Part shown: positions 1 to 8,529 of the stretch, in pieces
Position numbering within the stretch: position 1 is the stretch's first letter
Layout of the letters: the number at the start of each line of letters is the position of its first letter
Source of the DNA: 40CM-4-68-19 sp036513415
GTDB taxonomy: Bacteria > Myxococcota > Myxococcia > Myxococcales > 40CM-4-68-19
Reading direction: 5' to 3'
Assembly: GCA_036513415.1 (NCBI GenBank)
Contig: DATBZA010000039.1
Location: 10,749-74,748, forward strand
DNA: 64,000 bases
Notes under the pieces: model-generated
The model's database searches: none
Seen by the model: only the letters and a program-made list of their open reading frames with translations
Told to the model about the DNA's origin: nothing
Program-made: the position numbers and the translations under genes

Positions 1-645
1 ATAAGCCTCGAGCATCGCTTCCGATCGCAGCCAACCCGGAGTGAGCGACACAGCTGTCGCGTTGTGGGGTCGCAACTCGTGCGCCAGCGCGAACGCCATC
101 CGATTCACCGACGCCTTGGCCAGGTCGTAGAAAAAGGAGACCCGGTAGTTGGCCGCGTTGTACTCATCCGTTCCGTCGCCCACCTCGACGACCAGCCCGC
201 CGGGCCTCTGGATGAGCAGCGGGATCGCGAAGTGGCTGGTGATCGCGTGCGTGTCCACGGCCAGGCGCAGGGTACGCAGTCCATACTCCAAGGAGGATTC
301 CCAGACTGATTTGTTCCACTCCATCCTGGTGGCTCCCCAGATGTTGTTCACCAGGACATGCAGGCAGCCCTGTTCGTCCTTGATGCGAGTCACCAGGGCG
401 GACACCTCGTCGGGCGCGAGATGATCAACCTGGACCGCGATTCCGCGGCCGCCGGCCGCATCCACGAGAGCCGCGGTCTCTTCGATCGTCTCCGGCCGGT
501 TCATCTCCGATCGCTCGGAGCGGGTCGTTCGTCCGGTGACGTAGACGGTCGCTCCGGCCGCGCCTAACTGCACGGCTATCCCTCGCCCCGCTCCTCGGGT
601 CGCTCCAGCGACCAACGCAACCTTGCCTGCCAGCGATGTCTTCAT
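1..645 (-). CDS. Short-chain dehydrogenase/reductase, 3' end outside the window
   Basis: Classical SDR fold oxidoreductase using NAD(P)H; substrate unknown. The product begins MKTSLAGKVALVAGATRGAG, a glycine-rich Rossmann motif. Later come the variant NNIWG in place of NNAG and the catalytic YxxxK pair in YDLAK, near residues 165-169, followed by the usual PG motif. The frame stays open for 215 codons to the window edge, so only the last few dozen residues should be missing. It stands alone, divergent from the small membrane protein gene that starts about 105 bases away. No regulator is adjacent on the visible side. Confidence 0.9.
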   Translation of the reverse strand, partial: MKTSLAGKVALVAGATRGAGRGIAVQLGAAGATVYVTGRTTRSERSEMNRPETIEETAALVDAAGGRGIAVQVDHLAPDEVSALVTRIKDEQGCLHVLVNNIWGATRMEWNKSVWESSLEYGLRTLRLAVDTHAITSHFAIPLLIQRPGGLVVEVGDGTDEYNAANYRVSFFYDLAKASVNRMAFALAHELRPHNATAVSLTPGWLRSEAMLEAY

Positions 646-751
646 GGTCTGTCCCCTGGTCGTGCTGTCATTGTGCCTTGGAAGCGACGCACGCCGACAC
701 GTTGACGGATGCTGCATGATCCGTTCTATGGTCGGAGCTCGAGGACTTCAC

Positions 752-1153
752 ATGACGGCACCCTCCACCACCGTGAAGTGGTTGGCGATTGCGGCGATCC
801 TCGGTACAGGACTGATTCACGTCGTAGAGGCACGGGATGCCTTCGGCGAAGCCACGTACAAGGGGTTGCTCTTCATCGCCAACGGCGGCGGCGCGCTGGT
901 GGCGGCGGTCGGTGTGTACCGAAACCGGCGGGAACCCGGCTGGTTGTTGGGTCTGCTAGTCGCGGGAGGCGCTTTCCTCGCCTACGTAGCGAGTCGCACG
1001 GTCGGGTTGCCGGGGCTGCCGGCTGAGCCCGACGCCTGGTTCGAGCCGATGGGTGTCGCATCGCTCGTGTGCGAGGGGCTCTTCATCATCCTCTTTGTCG
1101 TGGCGCAGCAGGGACGGACCGACGCATCCCCCGGCTCGTCCGTCGCACGGTGA
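752..1153 (+). CDS. Small four-helix membrane protein of unknown function
   Basis: 133-residue hydrophobic protein with about four membrane segments: one after MTAPSTTVKWLAIAAILGTG, two in the middle and one near the C-terminus ending in FVVAQQGR. No catalytic motif is visible. I chose this ATG because a GAGG lies a few bases upstream and the hydrophobic segment starts right after it; upstream ATGs in the same frame add only a basic, low-quality extension. It is transcribed divergently from the SDR gene and convergently with the large Ig-repeat lipoprotein. No family is recognised with confidence. Confidence 0.65.
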   Translation: MTAPSTTVKWLAIAAILGTGLIHVVEARDAFGEATYKGLLFIANGGGALVAAVGVYRNRREPGWLLGLLVAGGAFLAYVASRTVGLPGLPAEPDAWFEPMGVASLVCEGLFIILFVVAQQGRTDASPGSSVAR

Positions 1154-1210
1154 TTGCGAAAAGAAAGGGCGGCAAAGCCGACGGCGTCGCCGCCCCAGGT
1201 TTCAAACAGC

Positions 1211-3793
1211 TCAGTTCTGGCAGTTCCCGTTCGTGCACGCCACATTGACCACCAGCGTGACGGTGGTGGTCTTGTTGGGGAGGCCCGTCGCCGCCCCTGT
1301 GATGGTGAGCACGCGGCTGCCTGTCGCTGCGGTGGCCGTCGTCGCCACGGTCAGCGTCGAGCTGGCGGCCGTAGCGGGGTTCGGGCTGAACGTTCCCGTC
1401 TGGCCCGTGCCCAGACCGCTCACGCTCAGGGTGACCGCGCCGGTAAATCCGCCCGTCCGCGCGATGTTGACCGTATACGTGGTGGACTGGCCCTGGTTGA
1501 TGGTCCGCGAGGTGGGCGTTGCCGAAAGCGTGTAGTCGCCCGCGGCCGGCGCGTTGACCACCAGCGTGACGGCAGTGCTGTGCGTCAGGCTTCCGTTCAC
1601 GCCGGTGATGGTGATGGTGTACGTGCCCGTCGCCGTGCTGGTGCTGGTGGGAACCGACAGCGACGAGCTTGCGCCGGTGTTGGGATTCGGCGTGAACGTT
1701 CCGGTCAGGCCCGCCGGCGAGCTGGTCATGCTCAAAGTGACGTTGCCTGTGAAACCGCCCGTGCGCGTGACGTTGACGGTGTAGCTTCCCGCGGTTCCCT
1801 GGGTGACGGTCTGCGAGGCCGGCGTTGCGGAGAGCGAGAAGTCGGGCACGGGCGCCGCGGTGACCACGAGCGTGGCGCTGGTCGTGTGAGTGAGCGTGCC
1901 GCTGACGCCGGTGATGGTGAGCGGGTAGCTGCCGGTGGGCGTGGTGGACGAGGTCGTCACCCCCAGCGTGGAGGTCGTGGTCGCCGGGTTGGGGCTGAAA
2001 GTGCCGGCCGCGCCCGCGGGCAGGCCCGAAACGCTCAACGTTACGGATCCGGTGAAGCCGCCGCTCGGTGTGATGGTCACCGTGTAGTTCGTACCCGCGC
2101 CCTGCACCACCGACGCCGAAGCCGGCGAGACGGAAAGCGAGTAGTCAGGCGTCGGAGGCGCCAGGCAATTGGGCAGCGTGAACGAGTTGATGCGCGTGCT
2201 CCAGTTGAAGCTGCCGGAGGCCTTCAGGTACTCGGTCGTGTACCAGAAGGTGCAATCGTCGACCGGGTCGACGCCCAGCATGCTGTAGTCGCCCCAGCGC
2301 GCCAGGCCGCCAGTCTGCGAGCCTGCACCGTTGATGACCACGTTCTCACCCTGCGTCATGGTTCCCGCTGCTTCGGCGGCAAGGCGTCCCGTAAAGTGGA
2401 TCTGCGGGCTGATGGTGCTGGACGAGACGCTGTAGCCCAGGCCGATGTTGCCGACCTTGTCCTGCGCGATGCTGCCCATCCAGCGCCAGTTCGCGTCGGG
2501 CGCGTAGGTGCCCTGCTGGAAGAGGGTCAGGTTGCGGCTGGCGTCGGGCCGCAGCTCGTACCAGCGCACGCCGCTGTGCAGGCTGCTGCCCGAGCCCACC
2601 TCGATGGTGTGGTTGACCACCAAGGCTTCGTGGTCGCCGAAGTTGCGATAGGCCAGGCGATGCATCAGACGATCCGCGAGCGACTCCAGGTTCGTGCCTC
2701 CGCTACCCTGCGGGATGCAGTCGCCGCGAGCTCGAGACGCGCAGGAGCTGGCGTACGCCGTGACGGGGATGGAAGTGGGGCCCGTGAACGTGCTGTTCGC
2801 CGGGATGGCGGGGTCGTAGTGGAACTTCCAGTAGACCAGCGTACTGGTCGTGTCGAGCCCGACGATGTAGTTGGGCGCGCCGGCCGGCGGGGCCGTCTTG
2901 CCGTCGAGGTCGGTCGGCAAGAGGCCTCCGTACAGGGTGCTGGTCTGGAAGCACTTTTGCGTCGCTGCGGCGCCGGTCAGCATCTTGCTGCGATCCATGG
3001 CGCAGACGCCCGCGCCGTTGAACGTGCTGCCGCCCGCGAACATGTTGTAGGTGACGTAGTAGCCGTCGGGCCACACGCCGAACTTCGGATAGTCGGGGAA
3101 GTCGGTGTACTGGAACGAATACCGGTAGAACGATCCCGTCGGATCCGGCCCGGTGGAGACGGCCACGCACTCCAGATAGTGCGTCGTGGTCACCGCGAAC
3201 TGCGAGATCACCCAGCGGTCGGCGAGCGGGTCATAGAGGACGATCGGGTCGCCGTCGTTGTCGATCTGGCAGCCGCCGCCGAATCCCGACCAGAGCGTGT
3301 TCATGGGCACCGGGCCGAACAGCCTCGTCCCCGACTTGTTGAACACCGCGTAGTCGAGGTTGACCAACTGCACGTAGTGGTTGGGGCCGACGTCGCCGTT
3401 GGTGTCCGGCGGCGCGCAGCAGACGACGTACGAGCCGAAGCCCTGGCCTACGCCATCGAAGTTGACGCCCGCCGTCGGCGCAAGCAGCGAAGGGACCGAG
3501 GGCTGCACGGCAGGCTGCGGCGTCTGCGCCGGGCTCCGGGACGGGCGCGGTCCCGGAAGCATCTTCACCTCGTGCTCTTCGAGCGTGCCTTTGCGCTCCG
3601 CGGGCGGCAGAAGGAAGAGCGGTGGCGACGTGTCGTTGTGCTGCGACCAGGCGACGTCCTGGGACGTGACGTCCTGCGACCTTTGCTGCTGCGCCAGCTC
3701 AGGTTGCCCGTTGCCGGTGGTTTGCGTTCCACACGCGGCCAATAAAGCGAGCACCGCGATCGGATTCACCGATCGCACGAAGTACGTCCTCAT
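1211..3793 (-). CDS. Large secreted lipoprotein with three tandem Ig-like repeats
   Basis: 860 residues. The N-terminus MRTYFVRSVNPIAVLALLAAC ends in a lipobox (LAAC, Cys21), so it should be lipid-anchored after export. Residues of about 80-570 form a propeller-like extracellular domain rich in Trp, Tyr and Asp, unassigned to a named family. The C-terminal 280 residues are three near-identical blocks of about 92 residues opening PDYSLSVSP, PDFSLSATP and GDYTLSATP, each with a GGFTG(S/N/A)VTLS core and a TFSPNP turn. These resemble bacterial Ig-like folds. It ends in CTNGNCQN. The start was chosen for GAGGGG 10 bases upstream; the longer reading adds an implausible 30-residue extension. Role likely surface or extracellular adhesion, which is inference. 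Confidence 0.8.
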   Translation of the reverse strand: MRTYFVRSVNPIAVLALLAACGTQTTGNGQPELAQQQRSQDVTSQDVAWSQHNDTSPPLFLLPPAERKGTLEEHEVKMLPGPRPSRSPAQTPQPAVQPSVPSLLAPTAGVNFDGVGQGFGSYVVCCAPPDTNGDVGPNHYVQLVNLDYAVFNKSGTRLFGPVPMNTLWSGFGGGCQIDNDGDPIVLYDPLADRWVISQFAVTTTHYLECVAVSTGPDPTGSFYRYSFQYTDFPDYPKFGVWPDGYYVTYNMFAGGSTFNGAGVCAMDRSKMLTGAAATQKCFQTSTLYGGLLPTDLDGKTAPPAGAPNYIVGLDTTSTLVYWKFHYDPAIPANSTFTGPTSIPVTAYASSCASRARGDCIPQGSGGTNLESLADRLMHRLAYRNFGDHEALVVNHTIEVGSGSSLHSGVRWYELRPDASRNLTLFQQGTYAPDANWRWMGSIAQDKVGNIGLGYSVSSSTISPQIHFTGRLAAEAAGTMTQGENVVINGAGSQTGGLARWGDYSMLGVDPVDDCTFWYTTEYLKASGSFNWSTRINSFTLPNCLAPPTPDYSLSVSPASASVVQGAGTNYTVTITPSGGFTGSVTLSVSGLPAGAAGTFSPNPATTTSTLGVTTSSTTPTGSYPLTITGVSGTLTHTTSATLVVTAAPVPDFSLSATPASQTVTQGTAGSYTVNVTRTGGFTGNVTLSMTSSPAGLTGTFTPNPNTGASSSLSVPTSTSTATGTYTITITGVNGSLTHSTAVTLVVNAPAAGDYTLSATPTSRTINQGQSTTYTVNIARTGGFTGAVTLSVSGLGTGQTGTFSPNPATAASSTLTVATTATAATGSRVLTITGAATGLPNKTTTVTLVVNVACTNGNCQN

Positions 3794-3922
3794 AGGAATG
3801 TCCCCTCGGTTGGATGCTCTCCGGCACCGCTGCCGGGGAGCGACAGGCGCGCGAAACATCCCATCGTTGCGGCTGGTCTTCAAGTCGGGAGGGCTCCGAG
3901 CGTCGATTCATTGGCAACCCTT

Positions 3923-5419
3923 TCAATGCAGCATGCCGTTGGCCTGGTTCAGCGATGCGAGCCGCGATGCCTCCCAGCCGCCGCCCAGCGCCTTGATGAG
4001 CAGAACGCTCGCCGTCATCTGCGCCAAGCGGATGTTCATCGCGGTGCGCTGGTTCGTGAGCAGCGTGCTCTGCGCCGTGATGACGTTGAGGTAGCTGTCG
4101 ATTCCGAACTTGTACCGGTCCTCCGCGCGCGCCAGAGCGGTCTGCGCCGATGCGACGGCCGCGTCCTGCTGCACCCGCTCCTGGGAGAGGATCCGCAGCG
4201 CGGCAAGCTCGTCCTCCACCTCCTGGAATGCGGTCAGTACCGTCTGCCGGTAGGTGGCGACGGTGCCGTCATACGAGGCCATCGCCTGTTCGACCGTCGC
4301 CTGCCGTTTCCCTCCGTCGAACAGCGTCTGCGCCAGGCTTGCCCCGAACTGCCAGAACCGGCTCGGCGCCGACAGCAGGCTGCCGAGGGCGGTGCTTGCG
4401 AAGCCTGCGCTTCCGCTGAGCGTGAGAGTGGGGAAGAACGCCGCCTTCACCACGCCTATCTGCGCGTTGGCCGCGGCGACGCGCCGCTCAGCGGCGGCGA
4501 TGTCCGGCCGCCGCTCGAGGAGCTGCGAGGGAAGCCCTAGCGGGACCGCCGAAGGGTTCGGTTGCAACGGCGCCAGGGGGATCGAGAAGCTCGAGGCGGG
4601 CTTGCCGATCAGTGCCGCGATCGCGTGCTCGAGCTGCGCGCGGAGGATCCCAAGATCCGTGTCCTGGGCGATGGTCGACTCCAGCTGCGTCTCGGCCTGG
4701 GCTACGTCCTCGTCCGACGCGATACCTCCCTCGTGGCGGATCTTCGTGAGCTCCAGCGCCTTTCGGAAGGCGATGACGGTGCCGTCCAGGATCTCCTTCT
4801 GCGAGTCCTGCGCGCGCAGCTCGAAGTAATCGACGGCGACCTCGGAATGGATCAACAGACGCGTGTTCTCCAGGTCCGCTGCCGTCGCCTGGGCCTCGTC
4901 CCTGCTTGCGCTCACCGAGTTCCGGATGCGACCCCAGAGATCCGCCTCCCACGAGGCGTCGAACGGCAGCTGGAACTGGGTGGTCGCGGACGACGACGAG
5001 CGTGTCACGGACGACGAGGTCGTCGCTCCCGATGACGAGCGCGTCACGGACGGCGAGGTCGTCACGGTCGGGAACAGCTGCGCGCGCGCCTCCGCGACCA
5101 GGGCCCGCGCCACGCGGTAATTGGCGGCCGCGAGCGCGAGGCTCTGGTTCGAGACGTCGACCTGTTGCTCGAGCTCGTTCAAGAGGGGGTCGTCGAACAT
5201 TTCCCACCAGCTTCCGCGAATGAGATCGTCCCGCGGCTGCGCCATCTTCCACCCGTCGGTGCTCGGGAAGTCGGCGGGCGTGAGCTCCCGGTAGGCCGCG
5301 GGCGGCCCCGCCGAGGCCGTGGGCGGAAACGCGGAGGGTCGCGCGTACTCCGGCGCGAGATTGCAGCCGGCGACGAGGGCGACGACGAGGGCAACGGACG
5401 CCCTTCGGGAGGCGCTCAT
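3923..5419 (-). CDS. RND efflux outer-membrane lipoprotein, NodT/TolC family
   Basis: 498-residue outer-membrane channel that docks with the RND pump and adaptor to carry substrates out of the cell. The signal peptide ends in the lipobox VAGC with Cys19. The SWWEMFDDPLLNELEQQV stretch and the two repeats of long helices with AQL.P and LERRPDIAAAE motifs are typical of NodT. The start ATG overlaps the stop of the upstream pump as ATGA, implying translational coupling. An unusual Ser/Thr-rich stretch near residues 125-150 repeats the unit SVTRSSS. It is the last gene of the efflux operon; 129 bases separate it from the Ig-repeat lipoprotein gene downstream. Confidence 0.95.
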   Translation of the reverse strand: MSASRRASVALVVALVAGCNLAPEYARPSAFPPTASAGPPAAYRELTPADFPSTDGWKMAQPRDDLIRGSWWEMFDDPLLNELEQQVDVSNQSLALAAANYRVARALVAEARAQLFPTVTTSPSVTRSSSGATTSSSVTRSSSSATTQFQLPFDASWEADLWGRIRNSVSASRDEAQATAADLENTRLLIHSEVAVDYFELRAQDSQKEILDGTVIAFRKALELTKIRHEGGIASDEDVAQAETQLESTIAQDTDLGILRAQLEHAIAALIGKPASSFSIPLAPLQPNPSAVPLGLPSQLLERRPDIAAAERRVAAANAQIGVVKAAFFPTLTLSGSAGFASTALGSLLSAPSRFWQFGASLAQTLFDGGKRQATVEQAMASYDGTVATYRQTVLTAFQEVEDELAALRILSQERVQQDAAVASAQTALARAEDRYKFGIDSYLNVITAQSTLLTNQRTAMNIRLAQMTASVLLIKALGGGWEASRLASLNQANGMLH

Positions 5420-8400
5420 GGCATCGGGTCCGGGAACGTGGCGAGTGCGCGCTTGCCACGCCATCGCTCGAACCGAAGACGAAGGCGGTCGAGCGAGAGA
5501 TAGACGACGGGCGTCGTGTAGAGCGTCAGGAGCTGGCTGACGACGAGGCCGCCGATGATGGTGACGCCCAGCGGTCTCCTCAGCTCCGACCCGATCCCGG
5601 TGCCCAGCGCGAGCGGCAGTGCGCCGAGCAGGGCCGCCGTCGTCGTCATCAAGATCGGGCGGAAGCGCAAGATGCATGCTCGCTCGATCGACTCCGCCGC
5701 GCTCTTGCCCTCGGTCCGCTCGGCCGCGAGCGCGAAATCGATCATCATGATCGCGTTCTTCTTCACGATGCCGATGAGCAGGATGATGCCGACCAGCGCG
5801 ATGACGCTGAGATCCATGCCGCAGATGAGCAGGGCGAGGACGGCGCCCAGCCCCGCGGACGGCAGCGTCGACAGGATCGTGATCGGGTGGAGATAGCTCT
5901 CATAGAGGAGGCCCAGCACGATGTAGACGGCGACGAGTGCCATGGCGATGAGGAGCGGCTCGGTCGCCAGCGACGACTGGAACGCCTGTAGCGTCCCGGT
6001 GACGCTGCCGTGGATCGTTCCCGGCATGCCGATCGTCCGCTGCACCTCGTCGATCGCGGCCGTCGCCTGGCTGAGGGCCACCCCGGGCGCCAGGTTGAAG
6101 GACACCATCACCGAGGGGAGCAGGCCCTGGTGGTTGACGGCGAGCGGCGCCGTGGTGGGAGCAAAATGCGCGACGGCGCTGAGCGGGACCTGTCCGCCGC
6201 CGGGCGGATGGAGGTAGATGGCGTCGAGTCCGGCCGGGCTCTGCCAGAACCTCGGCTCCACCTCCATCACGACGTGGTACTGGTTCAGTTGCGTAAAGAT
6301 GGTCGAGACCTGCCGCTGGCCGAAGGCGTCGTAGAGGGTGTCGTCGATCATCTGCGGCGTGAGCCCCAGCCTCGCCGCCGTGGCGCGGTCGTACACGATG
6401 GAAGCCTGCAGACCACCGTTCTGCTGGTTGGAGCTGACGTCGGTGAGCTCCGGGCGCTTGCGCATCTCCCGCAGCAGGATCGGTCCCCACTTGTTCAGGT
6501 CCTGCAGGTTGTCCGTCTGGATCGCGTACTGGTATTGCGCGTTGCTCTGCACACCGCCGATGCGGAGATCCTGCGAGGCCTGAAGGTAGAGTGAGGCGCC
6601 CGCGACGCGAGTCAGCTTCGGGCGCAGCCGCGCGATGACCTGGTCCGCGCTCACCTTGCGCTCCTCGAGCGGCGTCAGCGAGATGAATACCCTGCCGGTG
6701 TTCGTGGTGCCTCCCGGGCCAGCCCCGCCCGTGAACCCCATCACCGTCGCGACCGCCGGGTCGGACTTGATGATGTCGACGAAGGTGGCCAGCCGCGCCT
6801 GCATCGCCTGGAACGAGGTGTCCTGCTCGCCCTGGATGGCGCCGTTGAGACGTCCGGTATCCTGTTGGGGGAAGAAGCCTTTCCGCACGACCTGGAAGAC
6901 GTAGACGTTGGCGGCGACGGTGACGAGCAGCACGCCGAGGGTCATCCCAGGATGGCGGAGCACCACTTCCAGGCTCCGCTGGTACGCGCGCAAGAGGCCC
7001 GAGAACACCTTCTCGCTCGCTCGATACAGCCGTCCGTGTTTCTCCTCCGGCTCGTGCCTGAGCAGCCTCGCGCACATCATCGGCGTGGTCGTCAGCGAGA
7101 CCAGCAGCGAGACGAGGATCGCGACCGACAAGGTGACCGCGAACTCGCGGAAAATCCGTCCGACGATGCCGCCCATGAGGAGGATCGGGGTGAAGACCGC
7201 CACGAGCGAGACGCTGACCGAAAGGACGGTGAACCCGATCTCGCGCGCACCCTTCAGGGCCGCTTCCATCGGGGGCATGCCTTGCTCGATGTACCGCACC
7301 ACGTTCTCGCTGACGACGATCGCGTCGTCGACGACGAAGCCGGTGGCCACCGTGAGCGCCATCAGCGACAGGTTGTCCAACGTGTACCCGCAGAGGAACA
7401 TCATCGCGAACGTCCCGATCAGCGACACCGGGACCGCCACGCTCGGGATGAGGGTCGCGCGCCCGTTGCGCAGGAAGATGAAGACCACCAGGACGACCAG
7501 GGCGATCGACACTAGCAGCGTGCGCTCCACTTCCCGGACGGACGCCCGGATGGTGGTGGTCTGGTCGAGGACGACCGTCGATTGGATGCCGGAGGGAATC
7601 GAGGCTGCAAGCTGCGGGAGCGCTGCCCGCACGCGGTCGACGGTGTCGATGATGTTCGCCCCCGGCTGGCGGGAGACGATGACGAGCACCGCCGGCATTC
7701 CGTTCATAAGGCCGGCCGTCCGGACGTCCTCGACCCCGTCCTGCACGGAAGCGACGTCCGAGAGCTTGACGGCGGCGCCGCTGTGATAGCTGACGACGAG
7801 CGGGGCGTAATCCGCGGCCCGCAGGAGCTGGTCGTTGGCCGCCACGTCCGACGTTGAGCTGCCATCGGCGAGCTGACCCTTGGGACGATTGACGTTCTGC
7901 GCGCCCAGCATGGCGCGGACGTCCTCTAGCCCCAGGCCATAGGCGTTGAGCTGGGTGGGATTGAGCTCCACGCGCACGGCGGGCAGTGAGCTGCCGCCGA
8001 CGACGACCTGACCGACCCCCGGAATCTGCGAGAGGCGCTGCTGCAAGATGGTGGACGCCAGGTCGTACAATCGTCCGCGGTCGTAGACCTTCGAGGTCAG
8101 GGCCAGGATCAGGATCGGCGAGTCCGCCGGATTGACTTTTCGATACGTCGGGTTGCTGGGCAGGTTGGCCGGAAGATTCCCGCGGGCAGCATTGATGGCA
8201 GCCTCGACGTCCCGCGCGGCGGCGTCGATGTTGCGGCCCAGGTCGAACTGCAACGTGACGGTGCTCGAGCCCAGATAGCTCGTGGACGTCATCTCCGTCA
8301 CCCCGGCGATGCGGCCGAACTGGCGCTCGAGCGGTGTGGCGACCGACGACGCCATGATCTCGGGACTGGCGCCCGGCAGCGCCGTCTGGACGGTGATGGT

Positions 8401-8529
8401 GGGGAAATCGATCTGCGGGAGAGGGGAGACCGGCAGTTGGGTAAAGGCGACGCCGCCAGCGAGCGCGATGGCTGCCGTCAAGAGGACCGTAGCCACCGGC
8501 CGCCGGATGAAGGGGGACGAGAGGCTCAA
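5416..8529 (-). CDS. RND multidrug efflux permease (MdtC/MuxC-like), second pump gene
   Basis: 1037-residue inner-membrane proton/drug antiporter of the HAE1 RND class. It starts LSLSSPFIRRPVATVLL, the usual first transmembrane helix, and carries the porter-domain motif PTITVQTALPGASPE and the GFVVDDAIVVSENV segment of TM4 with the paired Asp residues used for proton relay. The length matches the family. The start is a TTG whose last bases overlap the previous gene's TGA (TTGA); no ATG exists at the conserved N-terminus. Two adjacent pump genes of the MdtBC/MuxBC kind normally form one heterotrimeric pump, which I infer here. I cannot say which subunit corresponds to B or C. Confidence 0.95.
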   Translation of the reverse strand: MSLSSPFIRRPVATVLLTAAIALAGGVAFTQLPVSPLPQIDFPTITVQTALPGASPEIMASSVATPLERQFGRIAGVTEMTSTSYLGSSTVTLQFDLGRNIDAAARDVEAAINAARGNLPANLPSNPTYRKVNPADSPILILALTSKVYDRGRLYDLASTILQQRLSQIPGVGQVVVGGSSLPAVRVELNPTQLNAYGLGLEDVRAMLGAQNVNRPKGQLADGSSTSDVAANDQLLRAADYAPLVVSYHSGAAVKLSDVASVQDGVEDVRTAGLMNGMPAVLVIVSRQPGANIIDTVDRVRAALPQLAASIPSGIQSTVVLDQTTTIRASVREVERTLLVSIALVVLVVFIFLRNGRATLIPSVAVPVSLIGTFAMMFLCGYTLDNLSLMALTVATGFVVDDAIVVSENVVRYIEQGMPPMEAALKGAREIGFTVLSVSVSLVAVFTPILLMGGIVGRIFREFAVTLSVAILVSLLVSLTTTPMMCARLLRHEPEEKHGRLYRASEKVFSGLLRAYQRSLEVVLRHPGMTLGVLLVTVAANVYVFQVVRKGFFPQQDTGRLNGAIQGEQDTSFQAMQARLATFVDIIKSDPAVATVMGFTGGAGPGGTTNTGRVFISLTPLEERKVSADQVIARLRPKLTRVAGASLYLQASQDLRIGGVQSNAQYQYAIQTDNLQDLNKWGPILLREMRKRPELTDVSSNQQNGGLQASIVYDRATAARLGLTPQMIDDTLYDAFGQRQVSTIFTQLNQYHVVMEVEPRFWQSPAGLDAIYLHPPGGGQVPLSAVAHFAPTTAPLAVNHQGLLPSVMVSFNLAPGVALSQATAAIDEVQRTIGMPGTIHGSVTGTLQAFQSSLATEPLLIAMALVAVYIVLGLLYESYLHPITILSTLPSAGLGAVLALLICGMDLSVIALVGIILLIGIVKKNAIMMIDFALAAERTEGKSAAESIERACILRFRPILMTTTAALLGALPLALGTGIGSELRRPLGVTIIGGLVVSQLLTLYTTPVVYLSLDRLRLRFERWRGKRALATFPDPMP

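Noticed and set aside
1154..3745. 863-residue plus-strand frame
   Set aside because: It is antisense to the Ig-repeat lipoprotein, arginine-rich, has no domain and follows the codon-position bias of the other strand.
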